Of a stretch of 64,000 nt of DNA, positions 1 through 8,774 are shown one piece after another. A program made the translations under genes and the position numbers. The notes beneath the pieces are model-generated. The model was not told the origin of the DNA. It ran no database searches and saw only the letters and a list, made by a program, of their open reading frames with translations. The stretch is taken from the NCBI GenBank assembly GCA_964653655.1, contig CAZZHG010000013.1, positions 3,264-67,263 on the forward strand. The letters are read 5' to 3'. This DNA is from CAZZHG01 sp964653655 (lineage in GTDB: Bacteria > Bdellovibrionota > FAC87 > UBA2466). Each line of letters starts with the position of its first letter. Position 1 is the stretch's first letter.

Positions 1-2006
1 TTACGCCGAAGGGCCGCATCGTAACAGGCGCGTATCTCCGAGCGGTGCTTCTGCACGACGGCGTTGATCACGTCTTTGGGAAGACCGGAAAGTACCTGGA
101 CGTTCTCGGAAGCGATGGAGATGGCGTGCTCGCCCTTGATGCCGAGACGGCCCGGGCCCGAGATGCCTTCGCCGATTCCGTCACCGCTCCAGCCACGGCC
201 GAAGCCCTTGGTGGAAGGTCCGTCGATACCGATCGTGGTACCGCCGCCGCCGACCCCGACGCCTTTGAGTCCTTTGCCGCCGGCGCCGCCGCCCTCTTCG
301 AGGGTCTTGCCGCGCAAGCCCGCGACCGCTTTACCGAACTCGTCGAATCCGCCGCCTTCACCCGTACCGTTGGTGAGAGACTTCAGATCGCTCTTGATGC
401 CGCTCTTCGAGAAAGCCTTCAAGAGACCCACGCTTTTCGCCGCGTTCGAATCGACGACCTTGCGGGGGATTTCCTTCGGCTTCGCGGAAACGGTTTTCGG
501 CGTGCCGGGCTCCTTCTTCACCACTTCCCCGTTTTTCGGGTTGATGACTTGGGCCATAGGCTTGTCTTTCGGAAGCTCTTTCTTGCCCGCCATTCCCTCT
601 TCGCCCTTCGCGCGGCCGCCTTCGCCCATGACCGAGCCGCCTTCGACGGACTTGGTGCCGGAAAGCGCCTGGTTCGGGATCTTGGGCTTCTTCTTGATGA
701 CGATCTTGGCGAACCGCTCGGGCACCATGTCGATGGTTACCGGAATCGGCTTCGGGATGAAGTTCACGCTTACGAAGAAGAGAATCAGCAGAATCGCCGA
801 CCCGACGAACGTGCGGATGAGGAGCACGTCGCGATCGAACATCGGCGGCGGCAGAATCCGCGGAGCCGGCTTCACGTAAAGGATGAAGAAGTTGATCGTG
901 CCGATGCTGAGTTTGGCGAAATCGTCCCGGCGGAGCGCTACGACGTAGGAGTTGCCGTTCTTACGGACGAACTTCTCGCTGGTCAGCTCCTGGACCGAGT
1001 AGATCTTGTCGCGGCAGCGGATCGTGCCCTTCATTTCCTCGGTGAAGGAAAGATGGGCGGTTCCGTCCTCTTCGATGGAGACGAGGGGGAACTCTTCGGG
1101 AATGCCGACGCTCGGGATGATGTAGGTGTTCTTCGCGTCCTCGCCGACCGTCAGAATCGTCGGGTCGACGTAGTTGGACACGTCGAGAATGTGCTCGCCC
1201 CAAAGAACGGTGACTTCCAATTCCTGGGCGTGGTCGGGCGTCGCGAACGCGCGCTCGAGCTCTTCCGGAAGGAGATCGTCGTCTCCCCGGCGGACCCGGC
1301 GCTCTTCGATACGGCGCTCGAGGCTCGTGATGTCGAAAACACGGCGATCGGAACGGCGGCGCTCGCCGATGCGGCGATCGGTTTCTTCCTTCGCCCGGCG
1401 ATCGGGCGCCTTACGGCGATCCTCGGTGACGCCGGCGGGAAGCGTGACGGGGGCTCCGGCTTCAACCGGCTTTCTGCGATCGGTCTGCGAACGTTGCTCG
1501 ACCCGGCGGTCGCCGGAGCGGCGCTGCTCTAGACGGCGCTCGTCGGGAAAGGCGTCCTTCTTGCGGCGATCCGGCCCACGGCGTTCCGAGCTCTCCAGCA
1601 TGGAACGATCGATGTCGAGAAGCGTTTCATCGCCTTCGAATACGGGCTTACCTTCGAAATTTCCTTTGGTGACGGACGGCTGGCCGGTTCCTTTTTCGAC
1701 CTTCACTTCGATGAAGCCGACGCGAACGGTATCGCCCAGCTTCAGCTTGCTCTCGACCACCTTCTTGCCGTTGACGAAGGTCCCGTGGGAGCTCGCCAAA
1801 TCGGTGAGAATCAGATTTTCACCCCGGACTTCGATGAGGGCGTGAATCCTGGATACCCGCGGATCATCGATCCGCAAGTCCGCCGAGAGAATGCGTCCGA
1901 GGACGATCTTCTCTTTCAGGAACTCGGTCTCCATCACGGATTTGCCGTTGGGCCCGAGTACGCTGAGTCTCAGCGCGATAGGATTTGAGGTGTCTTGAGC
2001 TTCCAT
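1..2006 (-). CDS. FHA-domain inner-membrane protein with AgmX/PglI-like C-terminus (GltG-like), partial
   Basis: The 3' end runs off the left edge; 668 codons are visible from ATG 2006. An FHA domain occupies about residues 25-95, with the LGR and SRIHA signatures expected to bind phosphothreonine. An Arg-rich linker (about 130-255) is built of DRR/ERR blocks. After another folded stretch there is one membrane helix near residues 395-418, a Lys/Pro-rich periplasmic stalk, a Gly-rich linker, and at the edge EIRACYDAALRR, which matches the AgmX/PglI (TonB-like) C-terminal motif. Cytoplasmic FHA, one TM and periplasmic TonB-like end is the layout known for Myxococcus GltG/PglI, which links a cytoplasmic signal to the cell envelope. 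It is last in the minus-strand cluster that starts at 8633. The domain calls are firm; the gliding role is inference from gene order. Confidence 0.85.
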   Translation of the reverse strand, partial: MEAQDTSNPIALRLSVLGPNGKSVMETEFLKEKIVLGRILSADLRIDDPRVSRIHALIEVRGENLILTDLASSHGTFVNGKKVVESKLKLGDTVRVGFIEVKVEKGTGQPSVTKGNFEGKPVFEGDETLLDIDRSMLESSERRGPDRRKKDAFPDERRLEQRRSGDRRVEQRSQTDRRKPVEAGAPVTLPAGVTEDRRKAPDRRAKEETDRRIGERRRSDRRVFDITSLERRIEERRVRRGDDDLLPEELERAFATPDHAQELEVTVLWGEHILDVSNYVDPTILTVGEDAKNTYIIPSVGIPEEFPLVSIEEDGTAHLSFTEEMKGTIRCRDKIYSVQELTSEKFVRKNGNSYVVALRRDDFAKLSIGTINFFILYVKPAPRILPPPMFDRDVLLIRTFVGSAILLILFFVSVNFIPKPIPVTIDMVPERFAKIVIKKKPKIPNQALSGTKSVEGGSVMGEGGRAKGEEGMAGKKELPKDKPMAQVINPKNGEVVKKEPGTPKTVSAKPKEIPRKVVDSNAAKSVGLLKAFSKSGIKSDLKSLTNGTGEGGGFDEFGKAVAGLRGKTLEEGGGAGGKGLKGVGVGGGGTTIGIDGPSTKGFGRGWSGDGIGEGISGPGRLGIKGEHAISIASENVQVLSGLPKDVINAVVQKHRSEIRACYDAALRR

Positions 2007-2013
2007 ACGCTAC

Positions 2014-2373
2014 CTATTTCACCATTCGGGCCGAGTCGATCACCTCGGCGTCGAAGTTCTTACGGATACGCATGATCGTCTTCGCTTTGACGTCCTTGAT
2101 GTTCGAGATGTAGGAACCGGATGGCTTGTTGTACAAACCTTCCACGTTCGTTCCCTCGAAATCGTAGGTCGCCTTTTTCTTGTACTTGATCGTCGTTCCG
2201 TCCTTGCGTTTTTCCGTCACGAATCCGGAAGTATCGTTGTCTCCGACCTCCGCCTTGAGTTGAGGCTGAGGCTGGGACTTCTTTCCTTCCGCGCCCGCCT
2301 GCGACGCCGCCATGAAGACGACGCCTAGACAGACGACCACCAAACTCCGGAGGATTCCGGCTCCTTCGAACAT
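2014..2373 (-). CDS. small secreted protein, GltF-like by position
   Basis: 119 aa. The start at ATG 2373 is chosen because GAGG lies 8 nt upstream; an upstream ATG at 2403 overlaps the preceding gene and lacks a good ribosome site. A signal peptide (hydrophobic core LVVVCLGVVFMAA) is followed by a Lys/Gln-rich stretch and a basic C-terminal half ending near IRKNFDAEVIDSARM. No enzyme motif is visible. It sits between a TPR lipoprotein and the FHA/TonB-like protein, the position of the small periplasmic GltF in Myxococcus. That equivalence is positional inference only. Confidence 0.75.
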   Translation of the reverse strand: MFEGAGILRSLVVVCLGVVFMAASQAGAEGKKSQPQPQLKAEVGDNDTSGFVTEKRKDGTTIKYKKKATYDFEGTNVEGLYNKPSGSYISNIKDVKAKTIMRIRKNFDAEVIDSARMVK

Positions 2374-2393
2374 AGGGATTCCTCGCTTCTTTC

Positions 2394-3263
2394 TTATCGC
2401 CATATTTCGATCATTTTTTGAGCACCGGCGGTCTCTTTACCGCCTCGCTCGATGTAACGCCGCATCAACCCTTCGGCATCCGCGGTCTTACCCAACCGGT
2501 TCCCCAAAACGAGGGAGCCGTTGTAGAGCACCGAGGTCGCCCCGGGATTGCGGTCGATGAAAGACTTGTATGTGTCCCAGGCGGCGGCGAATTTTCCCAG
2601 GCCCTCCTGAGCGCTGCCGAGGCCGAGCACCGCGTCCTCGAATTCCCCGTCCACCTGGACCGCGGTCGAGAATACCTTCTCGGCTTCCGTCCAGTTGCGG
2701 CCTTGCAGATAAATCGCTCCGAGGTTCACGTAGGGGGCAGCGATGCGGGGCGAGGCGCCGAGCGCCTTCTCGAAGTAGTCCATCGCCTGAATGCGGTTCC
2801 CGTCGCGAAGCGAAAGCATGCCGAGGTTGTTGTAGAGGAGCGACTTCCAGCTGAAGGACTGATCCTTCTCGAGCAGGTTGAAGAAGTACTCCGCAAGCTC
2901 CTGCTGGCGCGCGCGCATGTGATGCACGCCGAGCAGAAACACGGCGCGTTTCTCCTCGGGATTCTTGGCGAGGAAGCTCTTGATCTTACCCTCGCCTTCC
3001 CGCGGGTTCGTCGCATCGATGATCGAAAGGTACTCGAGGTACTCGTCCGTGTTTTCCATCGAAGGCGCGTCCCCTTCCCAGCGCTTCAGGCGCTGGGCGG
3101 CGATTTCGCGGTTCGTTTCGTAACCGTTCTGGTAGTCACCCTCGAGCCAGGCGAGGTGCCGGTGCACCTTGCCGTCCGCCGGGGCGGAGGCCGTCTGGCG
3201 GCCGGTCTGAGTCGTCGTGCACGCGGCGAGAGCCAACAAAAGAATCGACGATAAACGCTTCAT
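2394..3263 (-). CDS. TPR lipoprotein, GltE/AglT-like
   Basis: 289 aa from ATG 3263, whose ATGA overlaps the stop of the large TPR gene by 4 nt, so the two are translationally coupled. The N-terminus is a type II signal peptide with lipobox LAAC (Cys15). The rest is helical tetratricopeptide repeats; the clearest lies around residues 135-235 (NNLGMLSLRDGN, then VNLGAIYLQGRN). TPR lipoproteins usually scaffold envelope complexes from the outer membrane. Together with its neighbours it matches the order of gltE after gltD in the Myxococcus gliding cluster. The domain call is strong; the orthology is inferred. Confidence 0.85.
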   Translation of the reverse strand: MKRLSSILLLALAACTTTQTGRQTASAPADGKVHRHLAWLEGDYQNGYETNREIAAQRLKRWEGDAPSMENTDEYLEYLSIIDATNPREGEGKIKSFLAKNPEEKRAVFLLGVHHMRARQQELAEYFFNLLEKDQSFSWKSLLYNNLGMLSLRDGNRIQAMDYFEKALGASPRIAAPYVNLGAIYLQGRNWTEAEKVFSTAVQVDGEFEDAVLGLGSAQEGLGKFAAAWDTYKSFIDRNPGATSVLYNGSLVLGNRLGKTADAEGLMRRYIERGGKETAGAQKMIEIWR

Positions 3264-6200
3264 TTGAACGCCACCTCCACACCAAAGGGACGAGTGCTCC
3301 AATACGAGGGCTGGGGCAGAACTCCTTGCGGCGCGGGCGGACGCTTATCCTTGTCCGCGACGAGGCCTTCGTGGCATTTCACCGCCCAGTCGTTGGCGAC
3401 GTAGAATTGCACGGCGCGCTCGACGCAAGCTTGGGCGATTTCCTGACCGGACTTTTCCAGGGGCAGGGTCACCGTGCTCTCGATGCCTTTCATCGCCTCT
3501 TGAATTTCCGCCTCCTTCGCGAACTTGGCCGGAACCTCGACGGAGCGAACGGCCTTGGCGAAAGACATATGCGCCGATTGCTTCTGAGAAAGGGCGGCGA
3601 CGCCCCAGTCCGGAACGCCGACGGACACGACCTCGTCGTATGCTTTTGAAAGCGTGGCCAGGCGGTTCTTGCGCATCCGAATACCGGTGAGCAGGTTCTC
3701 AGGCGGAAACCGCAGCTTGATCCCGTCGAAGTCCGCGCGCTTCTTGTCGATCTCCCGGAACATCGCTTCGGCGACGTACTGGAGGGCGACGCCCGTGGGT
3801 TTCGCGCCCTTGTTATTAAGATAGTGGTAGCGGAGCTCCTTCATCACGGCGAGCTTGTCCGTCTGGCGGCCCGCCTTGTCGTACTGGCGCGCGAGCTCTC
3901 CGAGATAGCCCATCTTCGCGGCGGTGTTCGGCGCCTTCCACGCGAGACGGCGGTAAATCTCTCCGACCTTCGTCCAGTTGTTCTGCTTCCGGTAAATTTT
4001 CGCCTGGCTGACGGCGATGGAGCGCTCTTCATCCGGAGTCGCCCAGCGGTTCTTCACGTAGGTGTCGTAAAGGGTGATGGCTTCGGAGTTGTGCTCCAGA
4101 AGCTCCGCAAAGACGGCCGCGTTGTAGAGAGCGCCCTTGGACTCCGTCTCCTTCGGGAACTTCTTGAAGTAATCGGCGTACAGGCGCTGCGCTTCGACGA
4201 AGTCGTAACGTTTCTCGGCGAGGTTCGCGAGCCGCAAAGTCAGCTTTTGCGTGCGCTCCGACTTCGGATACTTCGCGATGAAGAGCTTCGTAACCTCGGT
4301 CGTCTTCGCATTGTCGTTCGACTTCTCGTAAGAGACGACCGCGTTGTAGAGCGACTGTTCGGCAAGCTTGCCCGTGGGGTTCTTCTTGTACGCGTTGTAG
4401 TACGCGTCCCCCGCGTCGGCCCACTTTCCGCCCTTTTCGATGCTCTCTATCTTCTTGAAGCCGAGCTCGTCGCGGATTTCCGCCATTTCGGTCTTGAACT
4501 TCGCGTCGCCGAGACCCGCCGTCGCGGCGTACTTTTCCGCCGTGGCATCCAGAGCCGGGTAATCCTTACGCAGGTTGTGGATATCCAGCACGATGTGGGC
4601 CGCCGTCGTGGCACTCGAGTGCTTCGGGCTCGTCTCCACGATCTGGCTGAACGAAGCCAGGGCCTTGTCGAAGTGCTTGTAGCGGTAGTAGATGGCGCCC
4701 ATGCGGAAATGCACCTCCGCAATGCGCTGGCCGTTCGGATACTCACGCAGGTACTGCTCGCCCACCTCGATGAACTTCGCTTCTCCGCCGGGGATATCGC
4801 GCGGATTCATTTCGTCGGCGGACATTTTCTTGGTGTCGTACTTCTCGATGACATTGCTCTTCGAAGTCAGCTCGTCGAGGGCGAGAAGCGCGTTGTAAAT
4901 CGACTCGTCCGCCATCTTGTCCTTGGGCGGGACCTTCGAAGCGGCCATGTACGAATCCGCCGCTTCGAGCCACTTCTTCTGTTTGAAGAGGGCTTCACCT
5001 CTATAGAAGGCGATCTTCTTCCTCTCGGGGTGAGTCGGAAGATGATTCATGAGCGAGTTGTAAACGCGGATGGCGTAATCGTAGTAAGCCGGGTTCGCGC
5101 CCTTCTGGGCGGCGTTGTGATAGAAGGTCGCGGCTTTGTAGCCCTCGCCCTGAAGGCTCGCGATGGCCTCCTTCGCTTCGTTGGGCTTGTCCTTCTTCAT
5201 CGTTTCGTACCAGTCCGAGGTCTCGCCGTACTTTTCGATGGCCTTCACGAGGTAGCCGACCGCTTGCGACGGTTTTCCGAGCCGGGTCTGGGACTCGTAG
5301 ATGCCGAGCAGAATCTGCGGGGCTTCGGCGTTGTTCGGATCCTCTTCTAGAAGCTCGTTGTAGGCGGCGACCGCCTCCTGGTCGCGGGCCTTGGAACGGA
5401 GCAGATCCGCGAGCAAACGGAGATTTTTCACGGCGATGTCGTGGCTCATGTTCTCTTTGAAGAAGGACTTCGCCTCCGCGATGGCTCCCACTTCGCCGTA
5501 GAACACGACGAGATCGCGCATCGCCTGCTCGCGCAGGTTGAACTTGCCCTTTTCCTCGCTGCCCTTGAGCCGCTGGACGAGACTCTTCAGGGAGTTGAGG
5601 CCCTGACGGGCCGAGCCGGTATTGAGCTTGCACCAGGCGAGCTTGTAGTCGGCGTAGTCGCGCATGGAGCTGTTCTTGCGGCTGAAGAGGATCTGATACT
5701 TCGAGGAAGCCTGCTTGAAGTTGGTCTTTTCGAAGTAGTAATCACCGAGGAATACGACGGCGTCGTCGAACTTGCGGCTATCCGGGTATTGCCGGACCAC
5801 GCGCTCGAGATAGCGGACACCTTTGTCCGCGTTCCCGTTCTCCATTTCCACGAAGCCGATGAAGAAGAGAACCTCGTCGATTTTCTGGTGGCGCGGGTAC
5901 GTTTTTTCGAGGTTGTAGAAGACCTCGAGGGCCTTCGCCAGGTATTCCTTCGAGCGGTCGTTGGCGAGCTTGGGCGCCGGAGCCTTCGGATTGGTCTGCT
6001 TGGCGATCTCGTGTTCCTTCAGCTTCGCCGAGAAAACTTCGTTCTCCAGGTAGGACAGCTCCATGAACTTTTCCGCGTAGAGCTGACCGAGCCGCAGAAG
6101 CATGTTCTCGAGGTTTTCCTTCATTCCGGCGTCGATTTCCTGCCGGAGCAGCTTGATCGCCTGGTCGCGCTTTTCGGAAAGGAAGGTTTCCTTCGCGAAA

Positions 6201-6418
6201 AGGAACTGCTGAGTGTCCACGTTCGGCGTTTTCATCTTCACGGACTTGCTTCCGAGCTGAAACTTGTCCGTCTGATACGCGCGCGGCTCCGTCGGAGCGC
6301 GGCCCGCGGTATTCGGAAGGTTGAAGTTCTGGTAGGAACTGCGACGCTCTTTCATACCCGCGGCCGAAGCCGCGCTCGCCAGCGTCACGAACGTAACTAA
6401 AGTGATCTTAGTTAACAC
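3260..6418 (-). CDS. large periplasmic TPR-repeat protein, GltD/AgmU-like
   Basis: 1052 aa if GTG 6418 is used: GGAGAG ends 6 nt upstream of it, whereas the first in-frame GTG (6424) touches the same ribosome site. The start overlaps the end of the preceding gene by 11 nt. A signal peptide ending near ASAASA is followed by more than ten TPR-like helical hairpins along nearly the whole length (for example RGEALFKQKKWLEAADSY and RMGAIYYRYKHFDKALASF), and a less repetitive C-terminal 150 residues. Length and architecture fit AgmU/GltD of Myxococcus (about 1200 aa), a periplasmic scaffold of the gliding complex. No catalytic motif is seen. Confidence 0.87.
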   Translation of the reverse strand: MLTKITLVTFVTLASAASAAGMKERRSSYQNFNLPNTAGRAPTEPRAYQTDKFQLGSKSVKMKTPNVDTQQFLFAKETFLSEKRDQAIKLLRQEIDAGMKENLENMLLRLGQLYAEKFMELSYLENEVFSAKLKEHEIAKQTNPKAPAPKLANDRSKEYLAKALEVFYNLEKTYPRHQKIDEVLFFIGFVEMENGNADKGVRYLERVVRQYPDSRKFDDAVVFLGDYYFEKTNFKQASSKYQILFSRKNSSMRDYADYKLAWCKLNTGSARQGLNSLKSLVQRLKGSEEKGKFNLREQAMRDLVVFYGEVGAIAEAKSFFKENMSHDIAVKNLRLLADLLRSKARDQEAVAAYNELLEEDPNNAEAPQILLGIYESQTRLGKPSQAVGYLVKAIEKYGETSDWYETMKKDKPNEAKEAIASLQGEGYKAATFYHNAAQKGANPAYYDYAIRVYNSLMNHLPTHPERKKIAFYRGEALFKQKKWLEAADSYMAASKVPPKDKMADESIYNALLALDELTSKSNVIEKYDTKKMSADEMNPRDIPGGEAKFIEVGEQYLREYPNGQRIAEVHFRMGAIYYRYKHFDKALASFSQIVETSPKHSSATTAAHIVLDIHNLRKDYPALDATAEKYAATAGLGDAKFKTEMAEIRDELGFKKIESIEKGGKWADAGDAYYNAYKKNPTGKLAEQSLYNAVVSYEKSNDNAKTTEVTKLFIAKYPKSERTQKLTLRLANLAEKRYDFVEAQRLYADYFKKFPKETESKGALYNAAVFAELLEHNSEAITLYDTYVKNRWATPDEERSIAVSQAKIYRKQNNWTKVGEIYRRLAWKAPNTAAKMGYLGELARQYDKAGRQTDKLAVMKELRYHYLNNKGAKPTGVALQYVAEAMFREIDKKRADFDGIKLRFPPENLLTGIRMRKNRLATLSKAYDEVVSVGVPDWGVAALSQKQSAHMSFAKAVRSVEVPAKFAKEAEIQEAMKGIESTVTLPLEKSGQEIAQACVERAVQFYVANDWAVKCHEGLVADKDKRPPAPQGVLPQPSYWSTRPFGVEVAFK

Positions 6419-7856
6419 ACGCACTCTCCGTCGTATAAACGTAGGCCCCTGATTCGTCGTCCCAGTACTCGCCCTGGAAAGGCCAGAAGCGGTAACCCGC
6501 GGCTACGGTCGTTTCCACGTCGACAATCCGCTTGGGCGGAAGGCCTTTCTGGCCTTCGATGAGCTCTTTCTCGCCGGTGACGATTTCCACCTTCAGGTAG
6601 TTCGCCTGTTCCCGCTGTTCCAGGAGATCCTGAAGCTTTCTCGCGTGCAGCTTCGCGAGCGTCGCGCCGATCTGCTTCGAGAAGTACAGCTCCGCTTCCT
6701 CGATGAGCTTCGACATGCGGCGCATCTGCTCGTTGGTGCGGAACTGGGCGAGGTTCTGCCGCTCGTCTTTGAGCATCTGAACGACCTTCACCTTGTTCGC
6801 GATGCCCTGGTCGCGGTTCGCGAAGTTGATGAACGCCGAGCTCAGGCCCTTCTGGGTGACGAAAGCCTGGTACATGGACTCCGGGCTGTTGCCCCGGTTG
6901 GTCTCCTGCATGTCTCGGATCACCGGATCGTAGATCTTGAAGAACTGCGCGAGCGTCTGGCGCATCTCTTCGTACTTGCACAGCGTGAAGAGAATGGAGG
7001 CGCGAAGCACGTAGCCTTCGCCGACGAGATCTTCCCGGTAGAACGGAGAAAGAATCGTGTGCAGGTTACCCAAGCTCACGGTCGTGTCGTTCACGCGCAT
7101 GAGGGGCCAGCTCGCCTCGAACAGCACCGTCAGCCAATGGGGCGAGGAGCTGAGAAATTTCGAGTAGTACTCGATGGAGCCTTCCACGTCGCCTGAGGCG
7201 TAGGTCACGCGCGCGAGGTTGAGGCGCGCGAGCTCCGCGAGCGGAAACAGCGCCGGACGGCCGCGGACGTCCTGGAGGATCTTCTTGAAGTAGAAGCTCG
7301 CCTCCGAATAGTTGTTCTTCGCCGTCGACAGAATGCCAAGGTAGAACAACGCCTTCAAATAGAACTGGCTCTCGGGGTGCACGGACTTGAGGCGAACGGA
7401 AGCCTCGTTGATCTCATTGCGCGAGAAGTGGTGGACGCCTATGGCGTAGTGGGCCATGTCGGAAACACTGCTCGGAATGAAATTTGCCGGCAGATTGGCG
7501 AGCGCCGCGCCGATTCTTTCGACGATACCGAGACGGTCCGTGATGATGACCGCGTTCTTGATCGCCTTTTCGTAGATCTGCTTGTTGTTGTTGTCGGCCT
7601 GTAGCAGCACGTTACGGAACGAGATGTAGCTGGAGTACAGGTAGCCTTGTTCGTACAGGACGAGACCTTGGAAGTAATAGGCGGAGTTGCGCTCGCTCGG
7701 TGAGGAGGCTTCCTGGATGGCGCGGGCGAAGAGATCCAGCGCGCGTCCGTACTTGCCTGACTCGTAGGCCCGGCGGCCGGCTTCGAACGCGGCCCCGCGC
7801 TTGCCTTCGGCGAAGGCCATGCCACAGAACAAGCAAACTATCAGTAGTAGTCTCAT
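6408..7856 (-). CDS. secreted TPR protein of the Glt-like cluster
   Basis: 482 aa with a clear signal peptide (MRLLLIVCLFCGMAFAEG). The N-terminal 250 residues hold TPR-like hairpins, including AGRRAYESGKYGRALDLFARA and LGILSTAKNNYSEASFYFKKIL-type repeats. The C-terminal half is helical and ends in a short aromatic segment (YRFWPFQGEYWDDE). It lies between the outer-membrane barrel gene (42 nt gap) and the large TPR gene (11 nt overlap), so it is almost certainly co-transcribed with both. It could act as a further periplasmic adaptor; no specific orthologue is claimed. Confidence 0.82.
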   Translation of the reverse strand: MRLLLIVCLFCGMAFAEGKRGAAFEAGRRAYESGKYGRALDLFARAIQEASSPSERNSAYYFQGLVLYEQGYLYSSYISFRNVLLQADNNNKQIYEKAIKNAVIITDRLGIVERIGAALANLPANFIPSSVSDMAHYAIGVHHFSRNEINEASVRLKSVHPESQFYLKALFYLGILSTAKNNYSEASFYFKKILQDVRGRPALFPLAELARLNLARVTYASGDVEGSIEYYSKFLSSSPHWLTVLFEASWPLMRVNDTTVSLGNLHTILSPFYREDLVGEGYVLRASILFTLCKYEEMRQTLAQFFKIYDPVIRDMQETNRGNSPESMYQAFVTQKGLSSAFINFANRDQGIANKVKVVQMLKDERQNLAQFRTNEQMRRMSKLIEEAELYFSKQIGATLAKLHARKLQDLLEQREQANYLKVEIVTGEKELIEGQKGLPPKRIVDVETTVAAGYRFWPFQGEYWDDESGAYVYTTESACVN

Positions 7857-7898
7857 GGGAGTCGTCTCTTAGTTATGCGATCGATTCACGGGCCCCAC

Positions 7899-8633
7899 TC
7901 ACAGGGGCATTTTCGGAAGCCAGAAGCTGAGCGAAAGCGTTACCGCGTAGTTGTTTCTCAAAGCGGATGCATTCTGCGGCGGATTCGTCCGGGTCAGGAA
8001 CCGCTCGGTATAGAGATAGTCCCGGAACTCGACCTTCATTGAAAACCATTCCCGGAAGAACGCGCGGATGCCGATCGCCGGATAAAAAGTCACATAGCTG
8101 TTCGTTTCCGTCTTCGCGACGCCGACTCCGAAGCCGAAATACGGCTCGATATAGGCGATCCAACGCGAGAACGTCGCCATCTTTCCGTAGATCGGAGTCC
8201 ACTGAACTCCGGTGGTCAGGAAGTAGAGCAACTTTTGGAAGTCGGGCTTGATGCACGCCTGTCCCGAGCCGCAATTGCCGCTCCCGTTCACGTGCTTGTT
8301 GATATCGTCGGTAAAGCTGCTGAAGAAGGTTTTCGTATAGGAAAAATTAAGGCCTTCCCATGCCCAGTTGTCGTTGAAGTGGAGCGAGTAGCTCGCGCCG
8401 CCGAGGAGCGTACGCCGGACGGTACCGAAAGGAACGCCGCCGAACTGTAAGGGAGAGAACTCGTGGCGCCAGTCCTTCTTCGTGTACTTGCGCTGAACTA
8501 CGACGATCTCCTCGTTCTGAATCGTTCCGATGTCGGCGAGCTGCTTCTCGATCACGGTGGTGTCATCGCAAAACGCGCGCACCGGCAGCAAAGAAAGCAG
8601 CACAACGATGTAGGTCGCTAGTCGACGTCTCAT
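7899..8633 (-). CDS. outer-membrane beta-barrel protein of the Glt-like cluster
   Basis: 244 aa from ATG 8633; longer in-frame starts run back through the divergent ilvE promoter and are rejected. A signal peptide (ending around AFCDD) is followed by alternating amphipathic strands rich in aromatic residues, such as GASYSLHFNDNWAWEGLNF and EPYFGFGVGVAKTETNSYV, ending with VTLSLSFWLPKMPL. This is typical of the roughly 200-residue barrel family found in Myxococcus and Bdellovibrio envelope clusters (GltA/GltB/GltH type). It is the first gene of the minus-strand cluster and would supply the outer-membrane part. The barrel call is good; the subfamily is uncertain. Confidence 0.78.
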   Translation of the reverse strand: MRRRLATYIVVLLSLLPVRAFCDDTTVIEKQLADIGTIQNEEIVVVQRKYTKKDWRHEFSPLQFGGVPFGTVRRTLLGGASYSLHFNDNWAWEGLNFSYTKTFFSSFTDDINKHVNGSGNCGSGQACIKPDFQKLLYFLTTGVQWTPIYGKMATFSRWIAYIEPYFGFGVGVAKTETNSYVTFYPAIGIRAFFREWFSMKVEFRDYLYTERFLTRTNPPQNASALRNNYAVTLSLSFWLPKMPL

Positions 8634-8702
8634 AGGGTTCGCCAAGTTGTGAAGATAAGCCCCTGGAGCGGTGGAGAAAGGGGCGAAGAGCCGGGGCAAA
8701 TG

Positions 8703-8731
8703 TTGTTGTGATTCCTCAAATTTATTATATG
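8703..8731 (+). promoter_or_regulatory. candidate sigma70 promoter of ilvE
   Basis: TTGTTG (8703-8708), a 17-nt spacer and TATATG (8726-8731), in an AT-rich patch 44 nt upstream of the ilvE start. Half of an inverted repeat lies inside the spacer. Confidence 0.5.
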
Positions 8732-8773
8732 GTATGTGCCGTCCAATCGCCACTCTTCGTGTTTTGAGGAATC
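8710..8773 (+). promoter_or_regulatory. 11-bp inverted repeat spanning the ilvE promoter and ribosome site
   Basis: GATTCCTCAAA (8710-8720) and its exact reverse complement TTTGAGGAATC (8763-8773) are 42 nt apart. The right arm contains the ilvE Shine-Dalgarno TGAGGA; the left arm lies between the -35 and -10 boxes. It could be a two-site operator, or, on a longer transcript, a hairpin that hides the ribosome site. Confidence 0.5.
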
Positions 8774-8774
8774 C

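Noticed and set aside
45..1532. Long plus-strand frame opposite the FHA gene
   Set aside because: Antisense shadow: Arg/Asp/Leu-rich random-looking protein, no start signals; the minus strand has clear FHA and AgmX motifs.
3824..5350. 508-codon plus-strand frame
   Set aside because: Mirror of the large TPR gene in GC-rich DNA; Leu/Val/Arg-rich with no domain.
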